Positions 31,472 through 39,479 of a stretch of 64,000 bases of DNA are shown piece after piece; the stretch's first letter is position 1; the number at the start of each line of letters is the position of its first letter. Made by a program: the position numbers and the translations under genes. The DNA comes from Metarhizobium sp017305935. GTDB lineage: Bacteria > Pseudomonadota > Alphaproteobacteria > Rhizobiales > Rhizobiaceae. The stretch lies in the NCBI RefSeq assembly GCF_029601685.1, contig NZ_JARRIR010000002.1, forward strand, positions 558,001 through 622,000, given 5' to 3'. Under the pieces are notes generated by a model. The model was not told where the DNA came from. It did not search any database and saw only the letters and a list, made by a program, of their open reading frames with translations.

Positions 31472-32035
31472 TCAGGCCAGCGTCATCGCCACCAGTCGCT
31501 CGACCAGCGCCTTGCGCGCCTCCGGGTCGATCGTCTGGCAATCGGTGACGTCCGCAAGCCAGAGCCCGTCTGCGGCGAGTCGGACGATGAGAGCGGAAAC
31601 GGAGGAATCCGTGCCGACGTAGTCGGTGTTGCGCTGCTCGACCCAAGCCCGCCAGCGCTCGCGCAGATGCGGCTCGTTCAGCATCGCCATGGTCAGGCCA
31701 GCCCATTGCCGGCTTTCGACCGGGTTGTCGCGCAGGTCGGCGACGACGCGCAGATAGGCGCGGGAAAATCGCCCCTGCGCCACCGGATCCTGGCGCATTT
31801 CCTCGGCCAGCGCCCGATCGAATTCCTCGACCAGATGCTCGAACAATCCGTCGAGCAGCGGCAGCTTGCCGGGAAAATGATGCAGCAGCCCGCCCTTGCT
31901 GACGCCGGCGGCCTGGGCCACGGCGTCGAGGGTGACGGCGCCCACCCCCTGCTCGGAAGCGATGCGCGCGGCGACATCGACGAGTTGCCGGCGGACACGT
32001 TCAGGCTGTTTCTTGCGGCGGTGCGATTCTGACAT
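31472..32035 (-). CDS. TetR-family repressor of the SMR pump
   Basis: A 187-residue protein: a charged N-terminus (MSESHRRKKQPERVRRQLVD), HTH TLDAVAQAAGVSKGGLLHHF, and a ligand domain. The ATG at 32035 has no Shine-Dalgarno sequence, and the predicted transcription start falls on it, so the mRNA may be leaderless. The frame is open upstream to 32203 but crosses the promoter. The SMR gene follows, so it probably represses itself and the pump until a toxic ligand binds. Confidence 0.9.
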   Translation of the reverse strand: MSESHRRKKQPERVRRQLVDVAARIASEQGVGAVTLDAVAQAAGVSKGGLLHHFPGKLPLLDGLFEHLVEEFDRALAEEMRQDPVAQGRFSRAYLRVVADLRDNPVESRQWAGLTMAMLNEPHLRERWRAWVEQRNTDYVGTDSSVSALIVRLAADGLWLADVTDCQTIDPEARKALVERLVAMTLA

Positions 32036-32041
32036 ATCGTA

Positions 32042-32071
32042 TAAAGATACCGTCTGGACGGTTTTGTCAAG
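32042..32071 (-). promoter_or_regulatory. tetR-SMR promoter with TetR operator in the spacer
   Basis: On the minus strand CTTGACA (32071-32065) is followed after 17 bases by TCTTTA (32047-32042). Within the spacer is the perfect inverted repeat ACCGTC-TG-GACGGT (32049-32062). The predicted +1 coincides with the ATG at 32035. Confidence 0.6.
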
Positions 32072-32186
32072 ATGGACGCCTGGGCGAGGCCGGCTCGCCG
32101 AAAGGTCGCAGCTGACGCTTTTCCATTGAATGCAGGCCGAGAAGACGGCATGTAAGCCATATGAACACGATGAAACGGACGGGGCG

Positions 32187-32573
32187 ATGACAGAAACCAT
32201 CACGCTTTACGAAGCCATCGGCGGCGATGCGACGGTGCGCGCGCTCACCGAGCGCTTCTACGCGCTGATGGACACGCTGCCGCAAGCGGCGCGCTGCCGC
32301 GCCCTTCACCCCGCCGATCTCGGCAGTTCCCAGCAAAAGCTCTACGATTATCTCACCGGCTATCTCGGAGGCCCGCCCGTCTATGTCGAGAAGCATGGCC
32401 ATCCGATGCTGCGGCGGCGGCATTTCATCGCGGAAATCGGACCGGCCGAACGCGACGAATGGCTGCTCTGCTTCCGCTTGGCGATGGAGGAGACCATCGC
32501 CAACGCAAAATTGCGCGATATCATCTGGGCGCCGGTCGAGCGTCTTGCCCACCACATGCAGAACAGGGAATGA
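32187..32573 (+). CDS. truncated haemoglobin, group II-like
   Basis: A 128-residue protein starting MTETITLYEAIGGDATVRAL. The E-helix region GGPPVYVEKHGHPMLRRRHF includes the proximal His, and the Trp in helix G is present (IIWAPVERLA). Group II trHbs bind O2 or NO, and many help in NO detoxification. The ATG at 32187 follows a GGGG tract; an in-frame start at 32130 is not family-like. The DUF423 gene follows at once. Confidence 0.9.
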   Translation: MTETITLYEAIGGDATVRALTERFYALMDTLPQAARCRALHPADLGSSQQKLYDYLTGYLGGPPVYVEKHGHPMLRRRHFIAEIGPAERDEWLLCFRLAMEETIANAKLRDIIWAPVERLAHHMQNRE

Positions 32574-32575
32574 CC

Positions 32576-32944
32576 ATGCCGTCCACCGCCTCGCCCTCGC
32601 CCTCTTTGCTGCTGGCCGGCCTGCTCGGCATCACCGGCGTGGCGCTTGCCGCGGCCGCCTCGCATCTCGGGGACGGCCATCTGCTCGGCAATGCGGCGCA
32701 GATGTGCCTCGTGCATGCGCCGGCGCTGGTCGCCATCCACGCCGCCGGCGAGCGTCTGCGCACCGGCAATGCCGCCAGCCTGCTGCTCGGCCTCGGGACG
32801 GTGCTGTTTGCGGGGGATCTGGTCTATCGCCATTCATCCGGCAACGGCCTGTTTCCGATGGCGGCGCCCACGGGCGGCATCGTCATGATGGCCGGCTGGC
32901 TGGCGGTCGGCGTCGGGGCCCTTTTCAGGCCACGGATGCCGTAA
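32576..32944 (+). CDS. DUF423 family small membrane protein
   Basis: A 122-residue protein with four membrane helices: LLLAGLLGITGVALAAAASH near the N-terminus, then NAAQMCLVHAPALVAIHA, NAASLLLGLGTVLFAGDLVY and FPMAAPTGGIVMMAGWLAVG. The PTGG motif before the last helix is typical of DUF423. AGGGA lies six bases before the ATG at 32576; an ATG at 32570 overlaps the trHb stop. It is cotranscribed with the globin gene. The function is unknown. Confidence 0.82.
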   Translation: MPSTASPSPSLLLAGLLGITGVALAAAASHLGDGHLLGNAAQMCLVHAPALVAIHAAGERLRTGNAASLLLGLGTVLFAGDLVYRHSSGNGLFPMAAPTGGIVMMAGWLAVGVGALFRPRMP

Positions 32945-32945
32945 A

Positions 32946-32990
32946 GAATTTCCAGGAAAAGTGTGAGGCGGTTTTTCGTTCGGAAATGCG
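32946..32990. repeat. short interspersed palindromic repeat, copy 5
   Basis: GAATTTCCAGGAAAAGTGTG, then GGCGGTTTTTCGTTCGGAAA and TGCG. It lies between the convergent DUF423 and monooxygenase genes. Confidence 0.65.
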
Positions 32991-33004
32991 CCGAACGAAA
33001 CAAC

Positions 33005-33319
33005 TCAGATGCCTTCGACGGCATTAAACCCTTCGAAGACCGGCGGCCCGAGATAGATGGCCTTGTGGTCGCCGGCATTGCGGTGGGCGGCGCGGAAATT
33101 TTCCGACTTCGTCCAGTCGGAAAAATGCTGCTCGCTGTCCCAGATGGTGTGCGAGGCATAGAGCGTATAGCCGTCTTCGGCAAACGTCTTGCCGCGCAGC
33201 ATGTGGAACTGCACGAAACCCGGCATGTCTTTCAGCGTCGAATTGCGGTTGCGCCAGATGGCTTCGAAAGCCTCTTCCTGACCCGTCGCCACCTTGAAAC
33301 GATTCATCGCCACGAACAT
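33005..33319 (-). CDS. IsdG/HmuQ-type haem-degrading monooxygenase
   Basis: A 104-residue antibiotic-biosynthesis-monooxygenase fold protein, MFVAMNRFKVATGQEEAFEA onward. The IsdG catalytic triad is visible as N6, W69 (FSDWTK) and H79 (FRAAHR), with the ten-residue W-H spacing of IsdG. Rhizobial HmuQ/HmuD of this family open haem and release iron. The hmu haem-import operon is 3 kb away, supporting this role. The start at 33319 is preferred to one at 33334. It is the last gene of a three-gene operon with DUF2325. Confidence 0.82.
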   Translation of the reverse strand: MFVAMNRFKVATGQEEAFEAIWRNRNSTLKDMPGFVQFHMLRGKTFAEDGYTLYASHTIWDSEQHFSDWTKSENFRAAHRNAGDHKAIYLGPPVFEGFNAVEGI

Positions 33320-33355
33320 GCCTTCGTCCTCCAACTCTATTCCGTCTCGGCCCGA

Positions 33356-33616
33356 TCAGCGGGCCTGGCGCTCATCCCGTTTTTCCACCACCGGCAGCGC
33401 AAAGGCAAGCACTTTGGCCTCGACCGGCGTTTCCGCCGCATCGCCGGGACGGCGCGTCGCCCAGGCGGGGAATTTCACGACGTTCGGATGATCCTCGCGC
33501 CAAAGGGCCTCGCGCATCAGCGCATCGTAAAGCTCCGGCACCAGCCCGTCGCCGCGGCTCGCCACCAGGCGATGCAGCCCCAGCAACCCGAAGCCGGTCA
33601 GCTTGCTCTCATCCAT
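33356..33616 (-). CDS. conserved hypothetical protein (86 residues) between DUF2325 and haem monooxygenase
   Basis: MDESKLTGFGLLGLHRLVAS opens an 86-residue acidic/basic soluble protein with no membrane segment and no Cys. Its start overlaps the DUF2325 stop by eight bases, and it precedes the haem monooxygenase by 36 bases, so all three are probably cotranscribed. No family is recognised. The context suggests a link to iron or haem handling. Confidence 0.7.
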   Translation of the reverse strand: MDESKLTGFGLLGLHRLVASRGDGLVPELYDALMREALWREDHPNVVKFPAWATRRPGDAAETPVEAKVLAFALPVVEKRDERQAR

Positions 33617-34016
33617 TGTTCGCTTCCCGTTCCTGAATCGTCAACAAAGCCCGCTCCAGGCTCGACTTGCTGCCGTTGCGCAAGGGAATGAACGCCTTGC
33701 CGAACTTCTTGCAACCGGTCTTCACCCGAAGACATGCGTCGTGGCTGATGCAGTCGATCGGGCAGAAGACGCAATCGACCGAGGGAAGCACGGTATCGAT
33801 GCGCGACACCGCTTCGCGCAGGCCCCCATCATGATGGATGAGTTCGGCGCCGTGGCGGCTGGCGATTTCCCTCAGATGCGCCACCTGGCAGTCGCGGCCG
33901 CCGACATAAAGGAAGCTGCGTCCGTCCAGGCTGCTGGCCCCGCCGCGCTTGTCCGCCATCTCGCCGCCCGCCGCCGCTGCCTGGCGGTTGTTCTGCTTGC
34001 GCAATTTCTTGGCCAT
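33609..34016 (-). CDS. DUF2325 domain protein
   Basis: A 135-residue protein from the ATG at 34016, with a basic N-terminus (MAKKLRKQNNRQAAAAGGEM) and the DUF2325 core FLYVGGRDCQVAHLREIASR. A Cys-rich block VDCVFCPIDCISHDACLRVK and a further Cys follow. The cysteines could bind metal or act in redox sensing. The family has no assigned function. It is the first gene of the operon leading to the IsdG-type monooxygenase. A perfect 8-bp palindrome lies 30 bases upstream of the start. Confidence 0.8.
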   Translation of the reverse strand: MAKKLRKQNNRQAAAAGGEMADKRGGASSLDGRSFLYVGGRDCQVAHLREIASRHGAELIHHDGGLREAVSRIDTVLPSVDCVFCPIDCISHDACLRVKTGCKKFGKAFIPLRNGSKSSLERALLTIQEREANNG

Positions 34017-34045
34017 ACCCTCTCCGTCCGCGATCTCTCTCAAAC

Positions 34046-34065
34046 GCAATTCCGACGGGAATTGC
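34046..34065 (-). promoter_or_regulatory. palindromic operator candidate upstream of the DUF2325 operon
   Basis: The perfect inverted repeat GCAATTCC-GACG-GGAATTGC lies 30-49 bases ahead of the start at 34016. It does not match the RirA (TGA-N9-TCA) pattern. It could be an operator or a leader hairpin. Confidence 0.4.
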
Positions 34066-34174
34066 TCCACCGACTCTCGGCCGGGCACGGGCGCACCATA
34101 TTAAACTTGATTATAGGAGTAAAGTATAAACTGGAACGAATAACTCATATTTTATAACATTGATTTAAAACAAA

Positions 34175-34202
34175 AAACCTGCGCCGAAAGCAGCGCAGGT
34201 TT
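34175..34202 (-). terminator. intrinsic terminator of tonB
   Basis: A 10-bp perfect stem AAACCTGCGC/GCGCAGGTTT with an 8-base loop. On the minus strand it is followed by TTTTTTGTTTT, an excellent U-tract, 28 bases after the tonB stop. Confidence 0.85.
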
Positions 34203-34230
34203 AGAATTTTCATCCCTGTGACGGCCGCGC

Positions 34231-35535
34231 TCAGCGGCCGGTCACCTGAACTTCCTGGGTGAAGGTCCAGCTCGGCTTGCCCCATTCCGGCGGCAAGGGC
34301 GGGAAGGGCGCGGCGCGGCGCACGCCGTTGACGACGGCTTCGTCCAGCTCGGAAACGCCGGAGCTGCGCGCCACCGAAACGCCGCCGAGTTGGCCCGAGG
34401 AAACGATGGTCAGCCGTACCCGCACGCTCATCGAGGCACGCTCGCGCCGGAAGGCGGAGGGAACGCGCACCGAGCGGCGGATCTTCGACTGCACCTTGCC
34501 GGGATAGTTGGCGACGGCGGCGCTGCCGGCGCCCGTGGCGCTGCGGCCCGCAGTGCGCGAACCGTCGCGATTGGCGTTTGCGGCCTCGGAACCGTCGGCC
34601 GAACCGCGCTTGCGATCTTCGGCGGCGTCACCCTTCGAGCCAGCCTTTTTCGGCGTCGGCTTCTTCTTCGGCTTCGGCTTTTCCACCGGCTTTTCGCGGG
34701 CCACCGGCTTCTTCGGTTCGGGCTTCTGGATGACGGGTTGCTCGACGGGCTTTTCCGGCTCCGGAGGCTGAATGTCCTGCGGCTCGACCGGCGCGACCGC
34801 GGTCTGCGTCATCGCCTCGACGGGCTCGACCGGTTCGGCCGGCGCCATGACGGGGGCTGCCTGGGCGACCATCGGCTCGGCCGGAACGATCGAAGTCAGG
34901 ACGTCCGGCTCGTTGGAAACCATCGGCTCCTGCGGCTCGACCGGCGGCGTTTCCGGCTGTGCCTCGGTCGGCGCGACAGCTTGCGCTGCCTGCACCGGCT
35001 GGGTCACCACCGGCTCCGGCTCGGCGGGCGTCAGCTCCTCGGGTTGCACTTCCTCTGATTCGACGATTTCAGGGTCGCCGGCGGCAAGCTGGTCGAATTC
35101 GTTTTCGCCGAGCATGGTCACGGAAACGACGGCGCCCGCCTCTTCCACCGGCTCTTCCGGCACCGCCACCATGGTCACGGCCAGCAGCGAGAAGACAGCG
35201 GCATGGGCCAGGCAGGACATCAGCCCGGCGGCGATGCTGCGCGCCCCGCGCTTCGGCTTCGCCGCCGCCTCGCGTTCCGCGCCGTCATCGAGCGTCGGCA
35301 TCGTCGTCTCGGCCGGCTGCGTCGGCGCATCGGCCGCGTTTTCCGGGAAGGAGCCGATCTGGGCGATGCGGGCGTAATGGATGACGGTCTCGGCCGCGGG
35401 CTGGCGTGGAACGCCATCGAGATCGGACATCTGGTGCCCCGGCACCAGGCCGGGAATATTGTCGTTGACGCCCCGCCCGGTCGGCAGAGTGTGAACGGCA
35501 ACGGCGTCCGCCCGCATTTTCCTGGAATAGACCAT
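34231..35535 (-). CDS. tonB: TonB-family energy transducer
   Basis: A 434-residue protein from the ATG at 35535 (AAAGGA upstream). A cytosolic head of about 100 residues leads to one anchor helix (GLMSCLAHAAVFSLLAVTMVA). A long periplasmic Pro/Glu-rich then Pro/Lys-rich rod follows (EPKKPVAREKPVEKPKPKKK), and the C-terminal TonB fold ends in ARSSGVSELDEAVVNGVRRA and FPPLPPEW. It spans the periplasm to drive outer-membrane haem or siderophore receptors. No exbBD genes are adjacent. The head is longer than in enteric TonB. It is next to a secreted-protein gene and divergent from hmuP. Confidence 0.9.
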   Translation of the reverse strand: MVYSRKMRADAVAVHTLPTGRGVNDNIPGLVPGHQMSDLDGVPRQPAAETVIHYARIAQIGSFPENAADAPTQPAETTMPTLDDGAEREAAAKPKRGARSIAAGLMSCLAHAAVFSLLAVTMVAVPEEPVEEAGAVVSVTMLGENEFDQLAAGDPEIVESEEVQPEELTPAEPEPVVTQPVQAAQAVAPTEAQPETPPVEPQEPMVSNEPDVLTSIVPAEPMVAQAAPVMAPAEPVEPVEAMTQTAVAPVEPQDIQPPEPEKPVEQPVIQKPEPKKPVAREKPVEKPKPKKKPTPKKAGSKGDAAEDRKRGSADGSEAANANRDGSRTAGRSATGAGSAAVANYPGKVQSKIRRSVRVPSAFRRERASMSVRVRLTIVSSGQLGGVSVARSSGVSELDEAVVNGVRRAAPFPPLPPEWGKPSWTFTQEVQVTGR

Positions 35536-35602
35536 CCTCGATCCTTTCAACACGGGCGGCCCGCCTGCCGCCATCACCTCGCCGGGCCTGCGCCCGGCCG
35601 CG

Positions 35603-36025
35603 TCAACCTTCGAACGGCACAGAAATCTGCGAGCGTGTGGTCAGGCTTTTCATGCATTCGCCGGCGGCCGGGCCTTCGCAGACCGGCGTGTCATTGACGA
35701 TGATGCGGCTGATGCTCTCGCATTTGACGTTGGGCATGTCGAACTGGCGCACGCGCTTCTTGCCAACCGGCAGATCGCGGAAATCCAGCACCGTGATGCG
35801 GTCGACCACGTTCTTTTCGTTGAAGAAGGCGAGTTCGAAAGAGATTTTGCCGATGGCCGTGGGCATATCGTTTTTCGCGACGAAGGTGATCATGCAACCC
35901 TTCTGCGACGGCGCGAGCGCGTTCAGCTCGACTTCCAGCCCCGGCTTGGCTTCCTGGGCGCCAGCACCGGCCGCCGGCAAGATCGCCAGCGCAATCGCGG
36001 CGGCCTGCATCGCAAACGTCTTCAT
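35603..36025 (-). CDS. exported conserved hypothetical protein upstream of tonB
   Basis: A 140-residue protein with a clear signal peptide (MKTFAMQAAAIALAILPAAG, cleavage near GAGAQEA) and a beta-rich mature part with four Cys (QKGCMITF, VKCESISR, PVCEG, GECMKS), probably forming two disulfides. It is cotranscribed with tonB (67-base gap) and shares the control region with hmuP, so it is likely iron-regulated. No function is assigned. Confidence 0.8.
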   Translation of the reverse strand: MKTFAMQAAAIALAILPAAGAGAQEAKPGLEVELNALAPSQKGCMITFVAKNDMPTAIGKISFELAFFNEKNVVDRITVLDFRDLPVGKKRVRQFDMPNVKCESISRIIVNDTPVCEGPAAGECMKSLTTRSQISVPFEG

Positions 36026-36126
36026 ATGTCCCTCTAAACGCTGTCATGGCCGCGAGCCGGGACGATCCCCGGGGCGCGGCCGATAAAGTTGATAACTCAA
36101 GTCCTGTATTGCCACCTTAAAAAACA

Positions 36127-36141
36127 TGAATTATGAAATCA
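36127..36141. promoter_or_regulatory. RirA-type iron-responsive operator (TGA-N9-TCA)
   Basis: TGA-ATTATGAAA-TCA matches the rhizobial iron-responsive operator. It lies 61 bases ahead of hmuP and 102 bases ahead of the divergent tonB-unit start, so one site may control both. The surrounding sequence is AT-rich and contains the likely promoters. Confidence 0.6.
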
Positions 36142-36201
36142 AGATAATTTCCACCCTGTCGCGTCCGTTGCCGGCCGCGCGCCGGAGATACCCACAGCGA
36201 T

Positions 36202-36384
36202 ATGATTGCCGATGCCCCCGATGCCCCCGAGGCTCCTGTTTCACCAGCCGCCCTCCCCCGCGACATGCGGGTCATCGAGGCCGCCGAGCTGTTTCGCGGC
36301 GGCAAGGAAATCGCCATCCTGCACGAAGGGTCCGTCTACCGGATGAAGATCACCCGCCAGGGCAAGCTCATTCTCAACAAATAG
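36202..36384 (+). CDS. hmuP: haemin uptake protein HemP/HmuP
   Basis: A 60-residue protein ending in the HemP core ELFRGGKEIAILHEGSVYRM and KITRQGKLILNK. In rhizobia HmuP is a co-activator of haem-uptake gene expression. It precedes hmuS by only seven bases. GGAGA lies about 13 bases before the ATG. The length and C-terminus are typical. Confidence 0.93.
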   Translation: MIADAPDAPEAPVSPAALPRDMRVIEAAELFRGGKEIAILHEGSVYRMKITRQGKLILNK

Positions 36385-36391
36385 GTTTATC

Positions 36392-37444
36392 ATGACTGCA
36401 CAGATCTCCCCCACGCCCGCCGACATCCGCGCCTACCGCGCCGAAAACGCCAAGCTGCGCGAGCGCGACATCGCCGCCAATCTCGGCATTTCGGAAGCAG
36501 CGCTGGTCGCCGCGGAAGTCGGGCTGACCGCCACCCGCATCGACTCCCATCCGAACCGTCTGCTGGAGCGCGTCAAGGAACTGGGCGAGGTCATGGCGCT
36601 CACCCGCAACGAAAGCGCCGTGCATGAGAAGATCGGCGAGTTCGAGACCATCAAGATCGCCGACCACGTGTCGCTGACGCTCGGCGAGAACATGGACATG
36701 CGCATCTTCAACACTGTCTGGGCGCACGGCTTCGCCGTCACCAAGAAGGATGGCGACAACGAGCGCCTCAGCCTGCAATATTTCGACAAGGCCGGCGATG
36801 CCGTCTTCAAGCTGCACCTGCGGCCGACGTCGAACGTGGACGCCTATCGTGCCCTCGTCGCGGACCTGTGTCTCGACGACCAGTCGCAGGACTTCACCGC
36901 CGAGACGCTTGCCAGCAGCGAGGAGGACGATCCGTCCGTGACACAGGAAAGCCTGCGCGACCAGTGGAGCAAGATGACCGACACCCACCAGTTCTTCGGC
37001 ATGCTGAAGAAGCTGAAGATCGGCCGTGCCCGCGCCATCCGCATCGTCGGCGAGGATTATGCTTGGAAGCTGGCGGACGGCGCCGTCGCCGACATGCTGC
37101 GCGCCGCAGCCGATGCCGGCACCTCGATCATGTGCTTCGTCGCCAATCGCGGCATGGTGCAGATCCATGGCGGCCCGATTTCCAACGTCCAGCCGATGGG
37201 GCCGTGGATCAACATCATGGATCCGAGCTTCCACCTGCATCTGCGCCAGGATCACATCGCCGAGGCCTGGGCGGTGCGCAAACCGACCGTCGACGGCACC
37301 GTCACATCCTTCGAGGCCTTCAACGCCAAGGGCGAGATGATCATCCAGTTCTTCGACAAGCGCAAGGAAGGCGGCGGCGAACGCGCCGACTGGCGCGCCA
37401 TCGTCGAGGCGCTGCCGCGCGCGCAGACCAGCGTCGCGGCCTGA
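36392..37444 (+). CDS. hmuS: haemin-degrading/haem-transfer factor HmuS
   Basis: A 350-residue protein made of two similar halves (about 20-175 and 195-340) of the HemS/ChuS fold. Related blocks are MALTRNESAVHEKIGEFE in the first half and MCFVANRGMVQIHGGPISNV in the second, with repeated LHLR strands (FKLHLRPT, FHLHLRQD). It accepts imported haem in the cytosol. It sits between hmuP and hmuT in one operon. The assignment is firm by sequence and context. Confidence 0.93.
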   Translation: MTAQISPTPADIRAYRAENAKLRERDIAANLGISEAALVAAEVGLTATRIDSHPNRLLERVKELGEVMALTRNESAVHEKIGEFETIKIADHVSLTLGENMDMRIFNTVWAHGFAVTKKDGDNERLSLQYFDKAGDAVFKLHLRPTSNVDAYRALVADLCLDDQSQDFTAETLASSEEDDPSVTQESLRDQWSKMTDTHQFFGMLKKLKIGRARAIRIVGEDYAWKLADGAVADMLRAAADAGTSIMCFVANRGMVQIHGGPISNVQPMGPWINIMDPSFHLHLRQDHIAEAWAVRKPTVDGTVTSFEAFNAKGEMIIQFFDKRKEGGGERADWRAIVEALPRAQTSVAA

Positions 37445-37458
37445 GGTAGAGCGGCCAG

Positions 37459-38346
37459 ATGCGATCCTCCCCATCCATCTCTTCCCGCCTCGGCACGCTC
37501 GCGCTGACAGCCGCGCTGGCGCTGCTGCCGCTCGTCTCCCATGCCGAAGAGGCAAAGCCGGTTGACACTTCCCGCATCGTTTCCATCGGCGGCGCGGTCA
37601 CCGAGATCGTCTATGCGCTCGGCGAGGAAAAGCGGCTGATCGCCCGCGATTCGACCAGCCTCTATCCACCCGAGGCCTTGAAGCTTCCGGATGTCGGCTA
37701 CATGCGCCAGCTTTCGCCGGAGGGCGTGCTGGCCACAAACCCGACCGCCATCCTCGCCATCGAGGGCTCCGGTCCGCCGGATGCGTTGGCCGTGCTGAAA
37801 AGCGCCAGCGTCCCCGTCGCTATGGTGCCGGACAAGTTCAGCCGAGACGGCATCCTGGAGAAGATCGACACCATCGGCGCCGTCCTGCATGTCGAGGAGA
37901 AGGCCAAGACGCTGCATGACAGCGTCGCCGCCGATCTCGACAAGGCGATCGCCGCGGCCGAAGCGCGCCCGCAGGCCGAGCGCAAGCGTGTGCTGTTCAT
38001 CCTCAGCCTGCAGAACGGCAAGGTCATGGCATCGGGCACCGGCACCGCCGCCGACGGCATCATCCGCCTTTCCGGCCTCGTCAACGCCGCCGGCGATTTC
38101 CCCGGCTACAAGGCGATGACCGACGAGGCGATCGTCGAAGCAAAACCGGATGTCATCCTGATGATGGAGCGCGGCGGCAACCATGACGCCACAGTCCAGG
38201 AAATCGTCGCCCATCCGGCGCTCGGCCTGACGCCGGCCGCCGTCCACAAGGCGGTGATCCGGATGGACGGCCTGCATCTGCTCAGCTTCGGCCCGCGCAC
38301 CGCAATCGCCATCCGCGACCTGATCGCCCGCGTCTACGGAGGATAA
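37459..38346 (+). CDS. hmuT: periplasmic haem-binding protein HmuT
   Basis: A 295-residue class III periplasmic-binding protein with a signal peptide (LALTAALALLPLVSHAEEA). Family strands include RIVSIGGAVTEIVYALG, VGYMRQLSPEGVLATNPTAI and VILMMERGGNH. It carries haem from the receptor to the HmuUV transporter. It is 14 bases from hmuS and 3 bases from hmuU. Confidence 0.93.
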   Translation: MRSSPSISSRLGTLALTAALALLPLVSHAEEAKPVDTSRIVSIGGAVTEIVYALGEEKRLIARDSTSLYPPEALKLPDVGYMRQLSPEGVLATNPTAILAIEGSGPPDALAVLKSASVPVAMVPDKFSRDGILEKIDTIGAVLHVEEKAKTLHDSVAADLDKAIAAAEARPQAERKRVLFILSLQNGKVMASGTGTAADGIIRLSGLVNAAGDFPGYKAMTDEAIVEAKPDVILMMERGGNHDATVQEIVAHPALGLTPAAVHKAVIRMDGLHLLSFGPRTAIAIRDLIARVYGG

Positions 38347-38349
38347 GCC

Positions 38350-39474
38350 ATGGCCTACCAGCAGGCGGCGGATGGGGAGCGCGGGCTCATGCGGTTTTTC
38401 GAGCGCGCCATGAGCGAATATCGCGACGGCGACCGCACCCGCATCGCCCGCATCGCCATTGTCGCTTTGCTGGCGGCGGCGGTCTTCTCCATCCTGATGT
38501 CGATCACGACAGGCGCCTCCGATGCTTCCGTGATCGATGTGCTGCGCGCCATGGCCGATCCGAATGCCGCCGACGGCGCGATGAGCGCCCGCGACCGCAT
38601 CATCGTCTTCGACATCCGCCTGCCCCGCGCCCTGCTCGGTTTTCTGATCGGCGCGGCGCTCGCCGTTTCCGGCGCAGTCATGCAGGGACTGTTTCGCAAT
38701 CCGCTGGCCGATCCCGGCCTGATCGGCGTTTCCTCCGGCGCCAGCCTGGGAGCGGTCACGGTCATCGTGCTCGGCACCAGCATGGTCGCTCCCGTTGTCG
38801 CGATGTTCGGCAGCTTCGCGCTGCCGCTCGCCGCCTTTGCCGGCGGTCTGGTCTCGACCGTCATTCTCTACCGCGTGGCGACGCAAGGCGGCCAGACGTC
38901 GGTCGCCACCATGCTGCTCGCCGGCATCGCGCTCGGCGCGCTCGCCATGGCGCTGACCGGCATCCTGATCTTCATGGCCGACGACAAGCAGTTGCGCGAC
39001 CTGACCTTCTGGAGCATGGGGTCGCTCGCCGGCGCCACCTGGGCCAAGATCGCCACCGCTGGCCCGATCATGGCCGCCTCGCTCTTGCTGATGCCCTTCC
39101 TCGCCCGCGGGCTGAACGCCATGGCGCTGGGGGAAGCCGCCGCCTTCCACATGGGCGTGCCGGTACAACGCCTGAAGAACGTCGCCATCGTCGGCGTCGC
39201 CGCCGCCACCGGTGCGGCGGTGGCCGTCAGCGGCGGCATCGGTTTCGTCGGCATCGTCGTGCCGCATCTCTTGCGGCTCGCCATCGGCCCGGATCACCGC
39301 GCGCTGCTGCCGGCCTCCGCCCTGCTCGGCGGCACGCTGCTGATCAGCGCCGACATGCTGGCGCGCACCGTCGTTGCGCCTGCCGAACTGCCGATCGGCA
39401 TCATCACGGCGGCCGTCGGCGGTCCCTTCTTCCTGTGGATCCTGCTGCGCAACCGCGCGCGGCTGGGAATGTAA
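38350..39474 (+). CDS. hmuU: haem ABC transporter permease HmuU
   Basis: A 374-residue FecCD-family permease with about ten helices. Hallmarks are RLPRALLGFLIGAALAVSGA, MQGLFRNPLADPGLIGVSSG and GFVGIVVPHLLRLAIGPDHR (the coupling-helix region). A charged ~30-residue N-terminus precedes helix 1. It works with HmuT and HmuV to import haem. Confidence 0.95.
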   Translation: MAYQQAADGERGLMRFFERAMSEYRDGDRTRIARIAIVALLAAAVFSILMSITTGASDASVIDVLRAMADPNAADGAMSARDRIIVFDIRLPRALLGFLIGAALAVSGAVMQGLFRNPLADPGLIGVSSGASLGAVTVIVLGTSMVAPVVAMFGSFALPLAAFAGGLVSTVILYRVATQGGQTSVATMLLAGIALGALAMALTGILIFMADDKQLRDLTFWSMGSLAGATWAKIATAGPIMAASLLLMPFLARGLNAMALGEAAAFHMGVPVQRLKNVAIVGVAAATGAAVAVSGGIGFVGIVVPHLLRLAIGPDHRALLPASALLGGTLLISADMLARTVVAPAELPIGIITAAVGGPFFLWILLRNRARLGM

Positions 39475-39479
39475 TCCCC

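Noticed and set aside
34112..34126. RirA-type site upstream of the DUF2325 operon
   Set aside because: The sequence TGA-N9-TAA misses the final TCA by one base and is in a generally AT-rich stretch.
34199..34216. Irr-type iron control element (TTTAGAA half)
   Set aside because: Only the left half matches, and it lies downstream of tonB at its terminator, not at a promoter.
37252..39297. 681-codon open frame antisense to hmuS, hmuT and hmuU
   Set aside because: It crosses three well-defined plus-strand genes and is a low-complexity charged sequence with no family resemblance.
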